Origin: Candidatus Arcticimaribacter sp.
GTDB taxonomy: Bacteria; Bacteroidota; Bacteroidia; Flavobacteriales; Flavobacteriaceae
NCBI GenBank assembly: GCA_011526275.1
Contig: WTJP01000077.1
Location: 8,796 to 28,361, forward strand
Length of the DNA stretch: 19,566 nucleotides
Direction: 5' to 3'
Of the stretch, positions 1 through 7,063 are shown in pieces. Position numbers and translations under genes: made by a program. Under the pieces are notes generated by a model that was given only the letters and a program-made list of their open reading frames with translations, made no database searches and had not been told where the DNA came from. Positions within the stretch are counted from its first letter, which is position 1; each line of letters opens with the position of its first letter.

Positions 1-32
1 CTAAACTGTATCTTCGGCTAAAATAATTTTTC

Positions 33-719
33 ATGACCCGCATTAGTGTTGTCATTCCCGCCTATAATGAAGAAGAAGCTATTTCCAAGGTAATCGCAGA
101 AATCCCTTCTACTGTTCATGAGGTGGTGGTAGTCAATAACAATTCAACCGATGCTACTGTAGCTGTTGCTAAAGCTGCAGGTGCTACCGTTTTGAGTGAA
201 AACCGCAAAGGCTACGGTTATGCTTGTTTAAAGGGGCTTGACTACTTAAGAAAAAACGACACCCCCGATATTGTGGTCTTTCTCGATGGCGATTACTCTG
301 ACCATCCCGAAGAACTGACTCAACTAGTAGAGCCCATCGCATCCAACAAAGTAGATTTTGTTGTGGGAGCACGGGTGAGAGAAAAAAGAGAACAAGGCTC
401 CTTAACCCCACAGCAAGTTTTTGGAAATGGCCTAGCGTGTTTTTTAATGCGTGTGCTCTTTAATTCGCGTTTTACCGACCTCGGACCTTTCCGTGCTATT
501 CGTTGGACGACCCTCGAAAAGCTCAATATGGGAGATAAAACATATGGTTGGACCGTAGAAATGCAACTCAAAGTATTGCGTCAAAAAATTCCCTATCTAG
601 AAATTCCTGTCTCTTACAAGAAAAGAATTGGCGTGTCAAAGGTTTCAGGTACAGTAAAAGGAACTATATTTGCAGGAATGAAAATTATTGGGTGGATTTT
701 CAAGCACTATTTATCCTAA
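33..719 (+). CDS. Dpm1-like family 2 glycosyltransferase (polyprenyl-phosphate sugar synthase type)
   Basis: A 228-residue GT2 enzyme with a GT-A fold, predicted to move a sugar from a nucleotide donor to a lipid-phosphate acceptor at the inner face of the membrane. The N-terminus is the classic GT2 opening (SVVIPAYNEE, residues 5-14), followed by VVVVNNNSTD (31-40) and the metal-binding FLDGDYSD (83-90). Conserved blocks GPFRAIR (151-157) and YKKRIGVSKVSGT (195-207) match what I recall of DPM1/UDP-glucose:dolichyl-phosphate glucosyltransferase relatives in flavobacteria. There is no clear C-terminal membrane domain, so it is probably peripheral. It is the first gene of a three-gene cassette; the next gene begins 10 bp after its stop. 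Sugar and acceptor cannot be read from sequence. The family call is firm; the polyprenyl-phosphate role is inferred from the family and from the GT-C gene two genes downstream. Confidence 0.88.
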   Translation: MTRISVVIPAYNEEEAISKVIAEIPSTVHEVVVVNNNSTDATVAVAKAAGATVLSENRKGYGYACLKGLDYLRKNDTPDIVVFLDGDYSDHPEELTQLVEPIASNKVDFVVGARVREKREQGSLTPQQVFGNGLACFLMRVLFNSRFTDLGPFRAIRWTTLEKLNMGDKTYGWTVEMQLKVLRQKIPYLEIPVSYKKRIGVSKVSGTVKGTIFAGMKIIGWIFKHYLS

Positions 720-729
720 AACGACAGTT

Positions 730-2232
730 ATGGAACATTTTTGGTTAAACATTTCCTTCCTTGTGATGGGACTGTACGCCTTCTCCCTATTGCTCGTTTT
801 CTTTTACAGTTTAGCGCAACTTCATTTGTTGTTCAACTACAAAAAAGCGCAAAACAACAAACCCGAACTCACTCCGCTCGACGTTTCCGACATTGAAAAA
901 GTTCCTTACGTCACCATTCAATTACCGGTATTCAATGAGCTCTATGTAATGGAGCGCTTGCTTCGCTGCATTAATGAGATAGAATACCCTAGAGAGCGAC
1001 TAGAAATACAAGTCCTCGACGATTCGACCGATGAGTCGGTTGAACTCACCCAGTCTATTGTTCAAGAACTCCAAAAAGGAGGGCTAGACATCGTGCAAAT
1101 TCGTCGTGAAGACCGTGTGGGCTTTAAGGCGGGGGCACTTAAAGAAGGGTTAAAAACTGCCAAAGGAGAATTTGTCGCCATTTTCGATGCCGACTTCCTC
1201 CCGCGTCCCGACTGGCTACTCAAAACTGTTCCTCATTTCGACCGACCCGATATTGGGGTTGTTCAAACCCGTTGGGAGCACCTCAACCACGATTATTCGG
1301 TCTTGACCAAAGTACAAGCCTTTGCTCTCGACGCGCATTTTACTTTGGAACAAGTAGGGCGAAACTCCGAAGGGCATTTCATTAATTTTAATGGAACTGC
1401 TGGAATTTGGCGTAAAGCAACCATTATCGATGCGGGGAATTGGGAAGGAGATACGCTCACCGAGGATCTTGACTTAAGTTACCGCGCCCAATTGAAAAAT
1501 TGGAAATTTAAATACCTCGAAGATGTACACACCCCCTCGGAACTTCCCGTGGTAATGAGTGCCATTCGCTCCCAACAATTCCGTTGGAATAAAGGAGGAG
1601 CCGAGAATTATCAAAAAATGATCAAGCGTGTAATGGACAAGGAAGACCTTCCTTTGATGACGCGTTTCCACTCGGTGCTTCACCTCCTCAACAGCACCAT
1701 GTTCTTAAATGTCTTGGTTGTTGGTTTTTTAAGCATCCCCATGCTGTACATTAAAAACGAATGGGGCCACTTGGCTTGGTTCTTCAAAGTCTCTTCTCTA
1801 TTCATTGTGAGCACAATGATTTTCTTTTATTGTTATTGGGAATTGTACCGCCGTCAATACGGCAGCGGGATCGTACAATTTTTTGAATATACCCGTACTT
1901 TTTTCACGTTCTACACGGTGGCCATGGGCTTTTCTTTCCATAATGCTTTAGCGGTTTTGGAAGGGCATCGAGGCAAACGAAGTGAGTTTGTCCGCACCCC
2001 CAAATTCAATATTCAAACCCTGAAAGATTCCTGGAAAAACAACAAATACATTCCTAAAAAAGTGCACAAAAACACCATAGTCGAGGGGCTGCTCTCGCTC
2101 TATTTCCTCTTTGGAATGTACAGTGCCTTTGTGGTGGGAAAAGAAGGTGATTTTGGTCTCTTCCCCTTCCACCTTCTCTTATTTCTAGGCTTCGGCTTTA
2201 TCTTTGTGAGTTCGTTTAGAACCCAAGGATAA
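730..2232 (+). CDS. Membrane-bound GT2 glycosyltransferase, cellulose synthase/ceramide glucosyltransferase-like
   Basis: A 500-residue integral membrane glycosyltransferase. One N-terminal membrane segment (about 8-32) precedes a cytosolic GT2 domain, with further hydrophobic segments near 318-342, 352-370, 390-410, 450-470 and 478-497. The D,D,D,QxxRW signature of processive-type GT2 enzymes is complete: LDDSTD (96-101), FDADF (152-156), TEDLD (244-248) and QQFRW (282-286). It should polymerise or transfer hexose from a UDP- or GDP-sugar across or at the inner membrane. There is no PilZ domain and no cellulose operon partner (bcsB, bcsC), so bacterial cellulose synthesis is unlikely; a glycolipid or short glycan is more plausible. 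An in-frame ATG at 688 lies inside the preceding gene, so I take the ATG at 730, which starts directly at the membrane segment. Its stop codon shares one base with the next start (TAATG at 2230-2234), suggesting translational coupling. Confidence 0.87.
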   Translation: MEHFWLNISFLVMGLYAFSLLLVFFYSLAQLHLLFNYKKAQNNKPELTPLDVSDIEKVPYVTIQLPVFNELYVMERLLRCINEIEYPRERLEIQVLDDSTDESVELTQSIVQELQKGGLDIVQIRREDRVGFKAGALKEGLKTAKGEFVAIFDADFLPRPDWLLKTVPHFDRPDIGVVQTRWEHLNHDYSVLTKVQAFALDAHFTLEQVGRNSEGHFINFNGTAGIWRKATIIDAGNWEGDTLTEDLDLSYRAQLKNWKFKYLEDVHTPSELPVVMSAIRSQQFRWNKGGAENYQKMIKRVMDKEDLPLMTRFHSVLHLLNSTMFLNVLVVGFLSIPMLYIKNEWGHLAWFFKVSSLFIVSTMIFFYCYWELYRRQYGSGIVQFFEYTRTFFTFYTVAMGFSFHNALAVLEGHRGKRSEFVRTPKFNIQTLKDSWKNNKYIPKKVHKNTIVEGLLSLYFLFGMYSAFVVGKEGDFGLFPFHLLLFLGFGFIFVSSFRTQG

Positions 2233-3557
2233 TGAATTTCCAAAACTTCGCTTGGCGTCGGCTTGCCCTATTTTTTCTACTCGTCCTTTGTTATGTCCTG
2301 CTCATGCATACCGCTCGAGAAGAAAGCAATCAATTACTCTTACTTTATTTTAGCGCTTGTGGACTGAGTTACTTCCTCATTCAACACAGCTCTCTGCAAC
2401 AAATACTGTATCAGGGCATCTTAGTTCGGTTTTTATTTATCGGGGTTCTCCCATGGTTGTCGCAAGATTTTTATCGCTTTGTTTGGGACGGACTACTCCT
2501 GTATAATCAGCTTAATCCCTATACCTATACGCCAGACCAATTAATGCAATTGGAACAGCTCTTCAATCCCACCTTAAAATCTACTTTGTGGGAAGGTATG
2601 GGTACTTTAAGCGCCGGGCATTTTTCAAATTATCCCCCCATCAATCAGCTGGGGTTTTTGTTTGCAGTGGCCTGGTCGCCCGGTCATCTTTTAAGCAGTG
2701 TAATTGCTATGCGGCTTTTGCTTATTACTGCCGATGTTGGCGTATTCTTCTTAGGGAAAAATCTCCTTGCCCAATTTCAACTCCCAGAAAAAAGAATGGG
2801 TTGGTATTTTCTCAACCCACTTGTCCTTGTGGAGTTAACGGGCAACCTTCATTGGGAAGGGGTCTTGCTCTTCTTCTTTGCCCTAGGCTGTTGGTGGTAC
2901 TTTAATCAGAAAAAAATGTTTGCCGCTGTTGCCTTTGCCCTTTCTGTTGCCACTAAACTTATTCCCCTACTCATTTTACCCGTTTTTGCTCGCTTTCATC
3001 CCCTAAAAAAGAGCATTCGCATGGGACTGCTTGGGGGAAGCGCTGTAGCACTCCTTTTTCTTCCGTTCTTTTGGTCGCTTGGTTTCGAAAACTACTTGGC
3101 CACCATTCAATTGTGGTTCAAGAATTTTGAGTTCAACGGAAGTTTGTACTACATCGTTCGCTGGATAGGCTATCAAATAAAAGGGTATAATATTATTCGA
3201 CAATGGGGTGCATTTTCCCCCTATCTAGTGCTGCTTATTGTAGGGTATTTTAGTTTTTGGCGTAAAAAAACACAACCAAAGGAGTTGTTTTCAGCCATGC
3301 TATTGCTGCTGAGTTGTTACTACTTTATGGCGTCTATAGTGCATCCATGGTATGTAGTGCCATTGGTTTTTTTAAGCCTCTTCAGTTCCTACAGCTATGC
3401 CGTGGTTTGGAGTGGTTTGGTTTTCTTAAGTTACGTTACCTATGCCGATCCAAATTTTCAAGAGAACTTTGTGTTGGTTGGTCTCGAATACTGTGTGGTT
3501 TGGGCAGTTTTATTTTATGAGCTAAAGAAAAAGCAGCCGCTACTTCAGCATTTTTAA
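2232..3557 (+). CDS. GT-C-type multi-pass glycosyltransferase (MptB/GT87-like mannosyltransferase)
   Basis: A 441-residue, very hydrophobic protein with roughly ten or more membrane segments. Near the first large loop it has LSQDFYRFVWDG (76-87), the acidic-aromatic motif typical of GT-C enzymes that use polyprenyl-phosphate sugars (compare the DxYRYxWDG pattern of MptB-like alpha-1,6-mannosyltransferases), then NPYTYTP (95-101) and YPPINQ (134-139). Asp79 is the likely catalytic acidic residue. These enzymes act on the periplasmic side of the inner membrane, taking sugar from a lipid-phosphate donor. The first gene of this cassette is of the kind that makes such donors, which fits a donor/transferase pair. 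Mannose specificity is a family guess. The 3' end overlaps the convergent pseudouridine synthase gene by 18 bp. Confidence 0.75.
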   Translation: MNFQNFAWRRLALFFLLVLCYVLLMHTAREESNQLLLLYFSACGLSYFLIQHSSLQQILYQGILVRFLFIGVLPWLSQDFYRFVWDGLLLYNQLNPYTYTPDQLMQLEQLFNPTLKSTLWEGMGTLSAGHFSNYPPINQLGFLFAVAWSPGHLLSSVIAMRLLLITADVGVFFLGKNLLAQFQLPEKRMGWYFLNPLVLVELTGNLHWEGVLLFFFALGCWWYFNQKKMFAAVAFALSVATKLIPLLILPVFARFHPLKKSIRMGLLGGSAVALLFLPFFWSLGFENYLATIQLWFKNFEFNGSLYYIVRWIGYQIKGYNIIRQWGAFSPYLVLLIVGYFSFWRKKTQPKELFSAMLLLLSCYYFMASIVHPWYVVPLVFLSLFSSYSYAVVWSGLVFLSYVTYADPNFQENFVLVGLEYCVVWAVLFYELKKKQPLLQHF

Positions 3558-4265
3558 CAGATTAATTTCTTGCTCGCCTAGATGACGCCATCTTCCACGA
3601 GGTAAATCTTTCTTTGTTAGATGCGCATAGGTGACCAAATCGAGTTGTTCAATGGTATAGCCCACCGCATCGAAAATTTGGTGCACGGCTTTGTAGGTTT
3701 GGTCGTGAATTTCAATCCCTACCACCCGTTTGGGTTCTCCGTGAATAAAGCTGATTTCCTGAACTTCCAATTTTTTGTTCCGTTCAACAGCAATCCCCTT
3801 TTTTATCTTTTCGAGGGCCTCGCTGCTCAAGTTTTTATCTAATACCACTTGATAAATCTTCTTTACCCGCGTCGAAAGACTTCTCAATTTAGCGGTCATT
3901 TCTTGGTCGTTGGTGAACAACAATAAACCTGTGGAAGAACGATCCATAGCATGAACAGGATCGATACGGAAAGGAACTGCGCGATCGATCAATTCTAGAA
4001 CGTCTTTTTTGTAATTCCCTTTTTTTACTGCGGCTAAAAACCCCTTGGGCTTATTGAGCAATACATAGGTGGGTTTGTCTGAATTAATGCGTTGACCATC
4101 GAAGCGAACATCGTCTCCTGGCTGTACTTGGTAGCCCATTTCTGTAACGATTTTCCCGTTTACTTTAACCGTTCCAAGGCCAATGTGCATATCGGCTTCT
4201 CTTCGGGAGCATAGGCCAGAGTTGGCAATAAATTTATTGAGTCGAATGCTATTTTTCTTCGCCAT
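3540..4265 (-). CDS. Divergent RsuA/RluB/RluF-family pseudouridine synthase
   Basis: A 241-residue protein with an N-terminal S4 RNA-binding domain (RLNKFIANSGLCSRREAD, residues 8-25; continuing to about 55) and a pseudouridine synthase domain beginning at YVLLNKPKGF (67-76). The catalytic aspartate is present as Asp108 in VHAMDRSSTGLLLFTND. Around it the protein is unusual: the arginine that normally precedes Leu/Met-Asp (GRLD or GRMD) is Ala106, and the later basic motif usually close to GRNRQVRRMFEAVG reads DQTYKAVHQIFDAVG (188-202), keeping only one lysine. The C-terminal LTKKDLPRGRWRHL (216-229) is normal for the family. It probably modifies one uridine in rRNA (possibly tRNA), but the substrate is open and activity is not certain. 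It is the last gene of the isoprenoid operon, and its start overlaps the nitrilase end by 17 bp. Confidence 0.85.
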   Translation of the reverse strand: MAKKNSIRLNKFIANSGLCSRREADMHIGLGTVKVNGKIVTEMGYQVQPGDDVRFDGQRINSDKPTYVLLNKPKGFLAAVKKGNYKKDVLELIDRAVPFRIDPVHAMDRSSTGLLLFTNDQEMTAKLRSLSTRVKKIYQVVLDKNLSSEALEKIKKGIAVERNKKLEVQEISFIHGEPKRVVGIEIHDQTYKAVHQIFDAVGYTIEQLDLVTYAHLTKKDLPRGRWRHLGEQEINLLKMLK

Positions 4266-5214
4266 TATCGTTGATGTTTAGTGTGCTTTGACGTGTTCTA
4301 TTTAAGGTGAGTTGGGTGACATCAGGACGGGAATAATGCCCAACAGGGTCAAAATTTTGTCGTTCTTGATACACCCTGTCCAAACTGAGCTCTTGATAAA
4401 AGATGCCTTCTTTATCGCAAATGGGTTCTACCAGCCATTCCCCATCGGGACCAGCTATCGCCGAACCACCGTTGGCCATAACTGCTGGTGCATTGGCAAG
4501 AAGCTCTTCCAAGTGAGGGGTGTTTTCGGGGAAATCACTTTTCCGCATTAAGCTGGAAACCGAGACAACGTAAGAGCGTGATTCACGTGCGATAAAACGC
4601 GTAATATCTTTGGTGTTGTGTTCTCCTCCCGGCCAAACGGCTATGTGTAGATTTTCGCCTTGCCCGTAGAGTGCTGCACGGGGTAACGGCATCCAATTTT
4701 CCCAACAATTAAGTCCCCCAAGCGTAAAGCCGTTTAAAGGATGTACTTGTAAACCGTGACCATCGCCGGGTGCCCAAGTGAGTCGTTCATCATAGGTGGG
4801 TTGCAACTTTCGATGTACCGATTGAATTCGCCCGCTTTTATCGATGTACACCAAGGAACAATACAGGCTGTGCCCTCCCCTATCCTGCGCACGTTCAATA
4901 ATACCTAAATACAAAGCGAGTTGCAATTGTTTCGCTAGAACGCAAACTGCATCGAGCTCTCCTGCTTCAATTTGAATGGCGTTTTGTGCATAGTGCGCAT
5001 GCAAGGTCTTGTTAATGGGTAGATCCCACTTTGCCCCTTCTGTTAAGGCCAACCAAAAAGGATAGCCCGGAAGAAAGCCTTCCCCAAAAACCAGTAAATC
5101 GGTTTGTACTTGGGCCGCTTCATGCATGGCTGCTTTTACTTTTTCTAAAGTAGCTGTGCGATCTAACCAGACGGGCGCCAATTGTGCCATGCCCACCTTT
5201 ATGTTTCCACTCAT
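4249..5214 (-). CDS. Nitrilase (branch 1 of the nitrilase superfamily)
   Basis: A 321-residue carbon-nitrogen hydrolase. The Glu-Lys-Cys triad is visible: Glu45 in FGEGFLPGYPFW, Lys136 in HRKLQPTYDERLTW and Cys170 in GGLNCWENWMPL. The CWEN context and the EGFLPGYPFW block point to true nitrilases (R-CN to carboxylate plus ammonia) rather than the amidase or carbamylase branches. The protein should be cytosolic, often forming spirals or multimers. The natural substrate is unknown. The reading frame extends 18 codons upstream to 5268 but that part lies in the UbiA gene; the ATG at 5214 lies 10 bp after the UbiA stop and starts right before the first beta strand (IKVGMAQLAP, 5-14). It sits between a prenyltransferase and a pseudouridine synthase gene, with no obvious functional link to either. 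Confidence 0.9.
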   Translation of the reverse strand: MSGNIKVGMAQLAPVWLDRTATLEKVKAAMHEAAQVQTDLLVFGEGFLPGYPFWLALTEGAKWDLPINKTLHAHYAQNAIQIEAGELDAVCVLAKQLQLALYLGIIERAQDRGGHSLYCSLVYIDKSGRIQSVHRKLQPTYDERLTWAPGDGHGLQVHPLNGFTLGGLNCWENWMPLPRAALYGQGENLHIAVWPGGEHNTKDITRFIARESRSYVVSVSSLMRKSDFPENTPHLEELLANAPAVMANGGSAIAGPDGEWLVEPICDKEGIFYQELSLDRVYQERQNFDPVGHYSRPDVTQLTLNRTRQSTLNINDNGEEK

Positions 5215-5224
5215 TTTATCTAGC

Positions 5225-6124
5225 TTAAAGGGTATAGCGCACGAATACAATACTGGCCACACCAGCAAGAATCAATAGCTTTAACCCATTGTGGAGCCAA
5301 AGATACAGCTTTTGCGACTGCGCGTACCACAAGACAAGAACGAATAACAGTAGCGTGGGTACACAAAAAAGGAAATAATAATACATCCCGCCCAATTGAT
5401 CTTTTTGAGCCAGTAAAAGCGCTACTACCGCAAGCGCCATAAAACTTAGAAAACTTAAAATATACTTGGTGGAACGTTCCCCAAAAACCACAGCTGTCGT
5501 TTGATACCCACGCACCCAATCGCCTTTAAAGTTCTGCAGGTCTTTAACGACATCGCGAATCAGGATAATTAAGAACAAATAACTAGCGTGATAAAGCACC
5601 CAAGTAGAGAGATTATTAAAATAGAGCCCCATGGCAAAAAAGGGAGTAATGGCCAGTAGAGCTGCGAAGACATTGCTGGCCCAAAAAGTTCTTTTTAAGA
5701 CATGACTGTAGAGCCACATTCCACCTATGTAGGCCACAAAAAAAAGACAAGCCCGCGGGCTTACCACGAGTGAAAAAAGCAAACTCAAAAAATTGAAGAG
5801 GGCATAGAAGCCCAACTGTTGCTTGGGTTGAATGAGTTGGTTCAGCAAATATTGTTGCGGCCGGTTAATGCGATCTTTCTCTGCATCGTAGAAGTTGTTG
5901 ATGAGATATCCACCTGCAATCGCCAAAGAAGAGGCTAGAACCAATAGGAACAAACGATAATCGAGGAGATGCTCAGCCCAGCCACGCTGAGGTGCTAGGA
6001 TGTAGCGGGCACTCAAATACTGTGCAATGACCAAAACCAATATGGTGTAGCCACGTGTTGAGGAAAATATAGATAAGAGCGGAAGAAAAATAGCGGTACG
6101 TTTTGACTTGGGGAAAAGCCGCAT
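5225..6124 (-). CDS. UbiA-family prenyltransferase (geranylgeranylglycerol-phosphate geranylgeranyltransferase-like)
   Basis: A 299-residue multi-pass membrane protein with about eight or nine hydrophobic segments. Both aspartate-rich motifs of the UbiA superfamily are present: NxxxDxxxD at 76-84 (in YLINNFYDAEKDRINRP) and DxxxDxxxxxxD at 191-202 (in IRDVVKDLQNFKGD), plus the intervening LYSHVLKR (138-145). It joins a prenyl diphosphate to an acceptor in the membrane. It lies directly behind mevalonate diphosphate decarboxylase and a mevalonate-type kinase (3 bp gap), so its prenyl donor is probably made through the same operon. Flavobacterial homologues in this setting are usually annotated as geranylgeranylglycerol-phosphate geranylgeranyltransferases; the acceptor could instead be a quinone precursor or heme (protoheme farnesyltransferase), but I see no quinone or cytochrome oxidase genes nearby. 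The family is firm; the acceptor is not. Confidence 0.88.
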   Translation of the reverse strand: MRLFPKSKRTAIFLPLLSIFSSTRGYTILVLVIAQYLSARYILAPQRGWAEHLLDYRLFLLVLASSLAIAGGYLINNFYDAEKDRINRPQQYLLNQLIQPKQQLGFYALFNFLSLLFSLVVSPRACLFFVAYIGGMWLYSHVLKRTFWASNVFAALLAITPFFAMGLYFNNLSTWVLYHASYLFLIILIRDVVKDLQNFKGDWVRGYQTTAVVFGERSTKYILSFLSFMALAVVALLLAQKDQLGGMYYYFLFCVPTLLLFVLVLWYAQSQKLYLWLHNGLKLLILAGVASIVFVRYTL

Positions 6125-6127
6125 GCT

Positions 6128-7051
6128 TTAGAAGTTATAGACCACTTGCAAAGGATATCCTTTCAAGGCTGCTTGCGCCTTTTCAAAATCTTCGGTAAAA
6201 CCGAGGATGTAACCTCCACCGCCAGAACCGCATAACTTTAAATAATAAGCATTGGTTTCCAGTCCTTTTTTCCACAAGCTGTGGAATTGCGAAGGAATCA
6301 TGGGCTTAAAATTATTCAAGACCAATTGCGAAAGCTTTTTGGTATGGGTAAACAGGGAACTTAGGTTTCCACTTAAGAAATCCTCCACACATTGATCGGT
6401 ATAGCGAATAAATTCTTCTTTCATCATCATGCGGAAGGGCTCTTGCTCCATGTTCTTGAGAAAAAGAGAAACCATGGGGGCTGTTTCTCCTACAATTCCA
6501 CTATCCAATAAAAAGACAGCGCCCTTTCCTTCAGGGTTTTGAGAGGGAATCCCCGTGGGTTCGACCTTGTCTTTTGAGTGGATGAGAATGGGTAAACTCA
6601 AATAACTATTCAAAGGATCTAAGCCAGAAGAGTTTCCGTGAAAAAAAGATTCCATGGCGGAAAAAATTCCTTTTAAGCTTTGTAGCTTTTCTTTGGTGAG
6701 ATTTTCCAAGACAGTGATTTTATCATGGGCATATTGATCGTAAATCGCAGCTACCAAAGCACCGCTACTCCCCACGCCATAACCTTGGGGAATACTGCTA
6801 TCAAAATACATTTTTTGTGCCAGGTCCTTTTCCAAAGCCTCCCAATCAAAACGCACCGTAGTTTCAGGGAGCGTTTTAAGGTACTCGGCGAAAGCCAGGA
6901 GTTTTTGGTGGGAATCTTCGAAACTGCCTGTGGCATTCAACTTTAACGCCCCACGATAAAAATTATAAGGAATTGAAAGCCCTTTGGAGTCTTTTATGAT
7001 TCCATATTCTCCAAAGAGTAGGATTTTAGCGTAAAACAATGGACCTTTCAT
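6128..7051 (-). CDS. Mevalonate kinase-like GHMP kinase
   Basis: A 307-residue GHMP kinase. Motif 1 is YAKILLFGEYGIIKDSKG (7-24), motif 2 the ATP-binding IPQGYGVGSSGALVAA (87-102), and motif 3 LCGSGGGGYILGF (273-285). HGNSSGLDP (138-146) corresponds to the catalytic-aspartate segment HGxPSGxD of mevalonate kinases, giving Asp145 as the likely base. Predicted reaction: ATP-dependent phosphorylation of mevalonate (or possibly phosphomevalonate) in the cytosol. Motif 1 is less typical, with GEYGIIKDSKG in place of the usual GEHxVVxG, so the phosphomevalonate kinase role cannot be excluded. It starts 12 bp after the decarboxylase stop and ends 3 bp before the UbiA start, clearly one operon. The pathway assignment follows from the neighbouring decarboxylase. 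Confidence 0.82.
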   Translation of the reverse strand: MKGPLFYAKILLFGEYGIIKDSKGLSIPYNFYRGALKLNATGSFEDSHQKLLAFAEYLKTLPETTVRFDWEALEKDLAQKMYFDSSIPQGYGVGSSGALVAAIYDQYAHDKITVLENLTKEKLQSLKGIFSAMESFFHGNSSGLDPLNSYLSLPILIHSKDKVEPTGIPSQNPEGKGAVFLLDSGIVGETAPMVSLFLKNMEQEPFRMMMKEEFIRYTDQCVEDFLSGNLSSLFTHTKKLSQLVLNNFKPMIPSQFHSLWKKGLETNAYYLKLCGSGGGGYILGFTEDFEKAQAALKGYPLQVVYNF

Positions 7052-7063
7052 AGCAATTCAAAA

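Noticed and set aside
1..32. Possible tail of an upstream gene; two forward frames are open to TAA at 19-21 or 24-26
   Set aside because: Too short (six or seven codons) to support a gene in either frame.
184..571. Antisense open frames of 75-83 codons within the first gene
   Set aside because: No recognisable domain, no promoter, and full overlap with a well-supported GT2 gene; they are shadows of its codon use.
688..729. Upstream in-frame ATG extending the membrane GT2 gene into the preceding gene
   Set aside because: The 14 extra residues (MGGFSSTIYPKTTV) come from a shadow frame of the first gene's end; the ATG at 730 begins directly at the membrane segment.
1948..2172. 74-codon antisense frame inside the membrane GT2 gene
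   Set aside because: No domain or signal; the opposite strand encodes conserved membrane helices.
730..2232. Cellulose synthase BcsA
   Set aside because: The D,D,D,QxxRW motifs fit, but there is no PilZ domain, the protein is only 500 residues, and no bcsB/bcsC genes are present.
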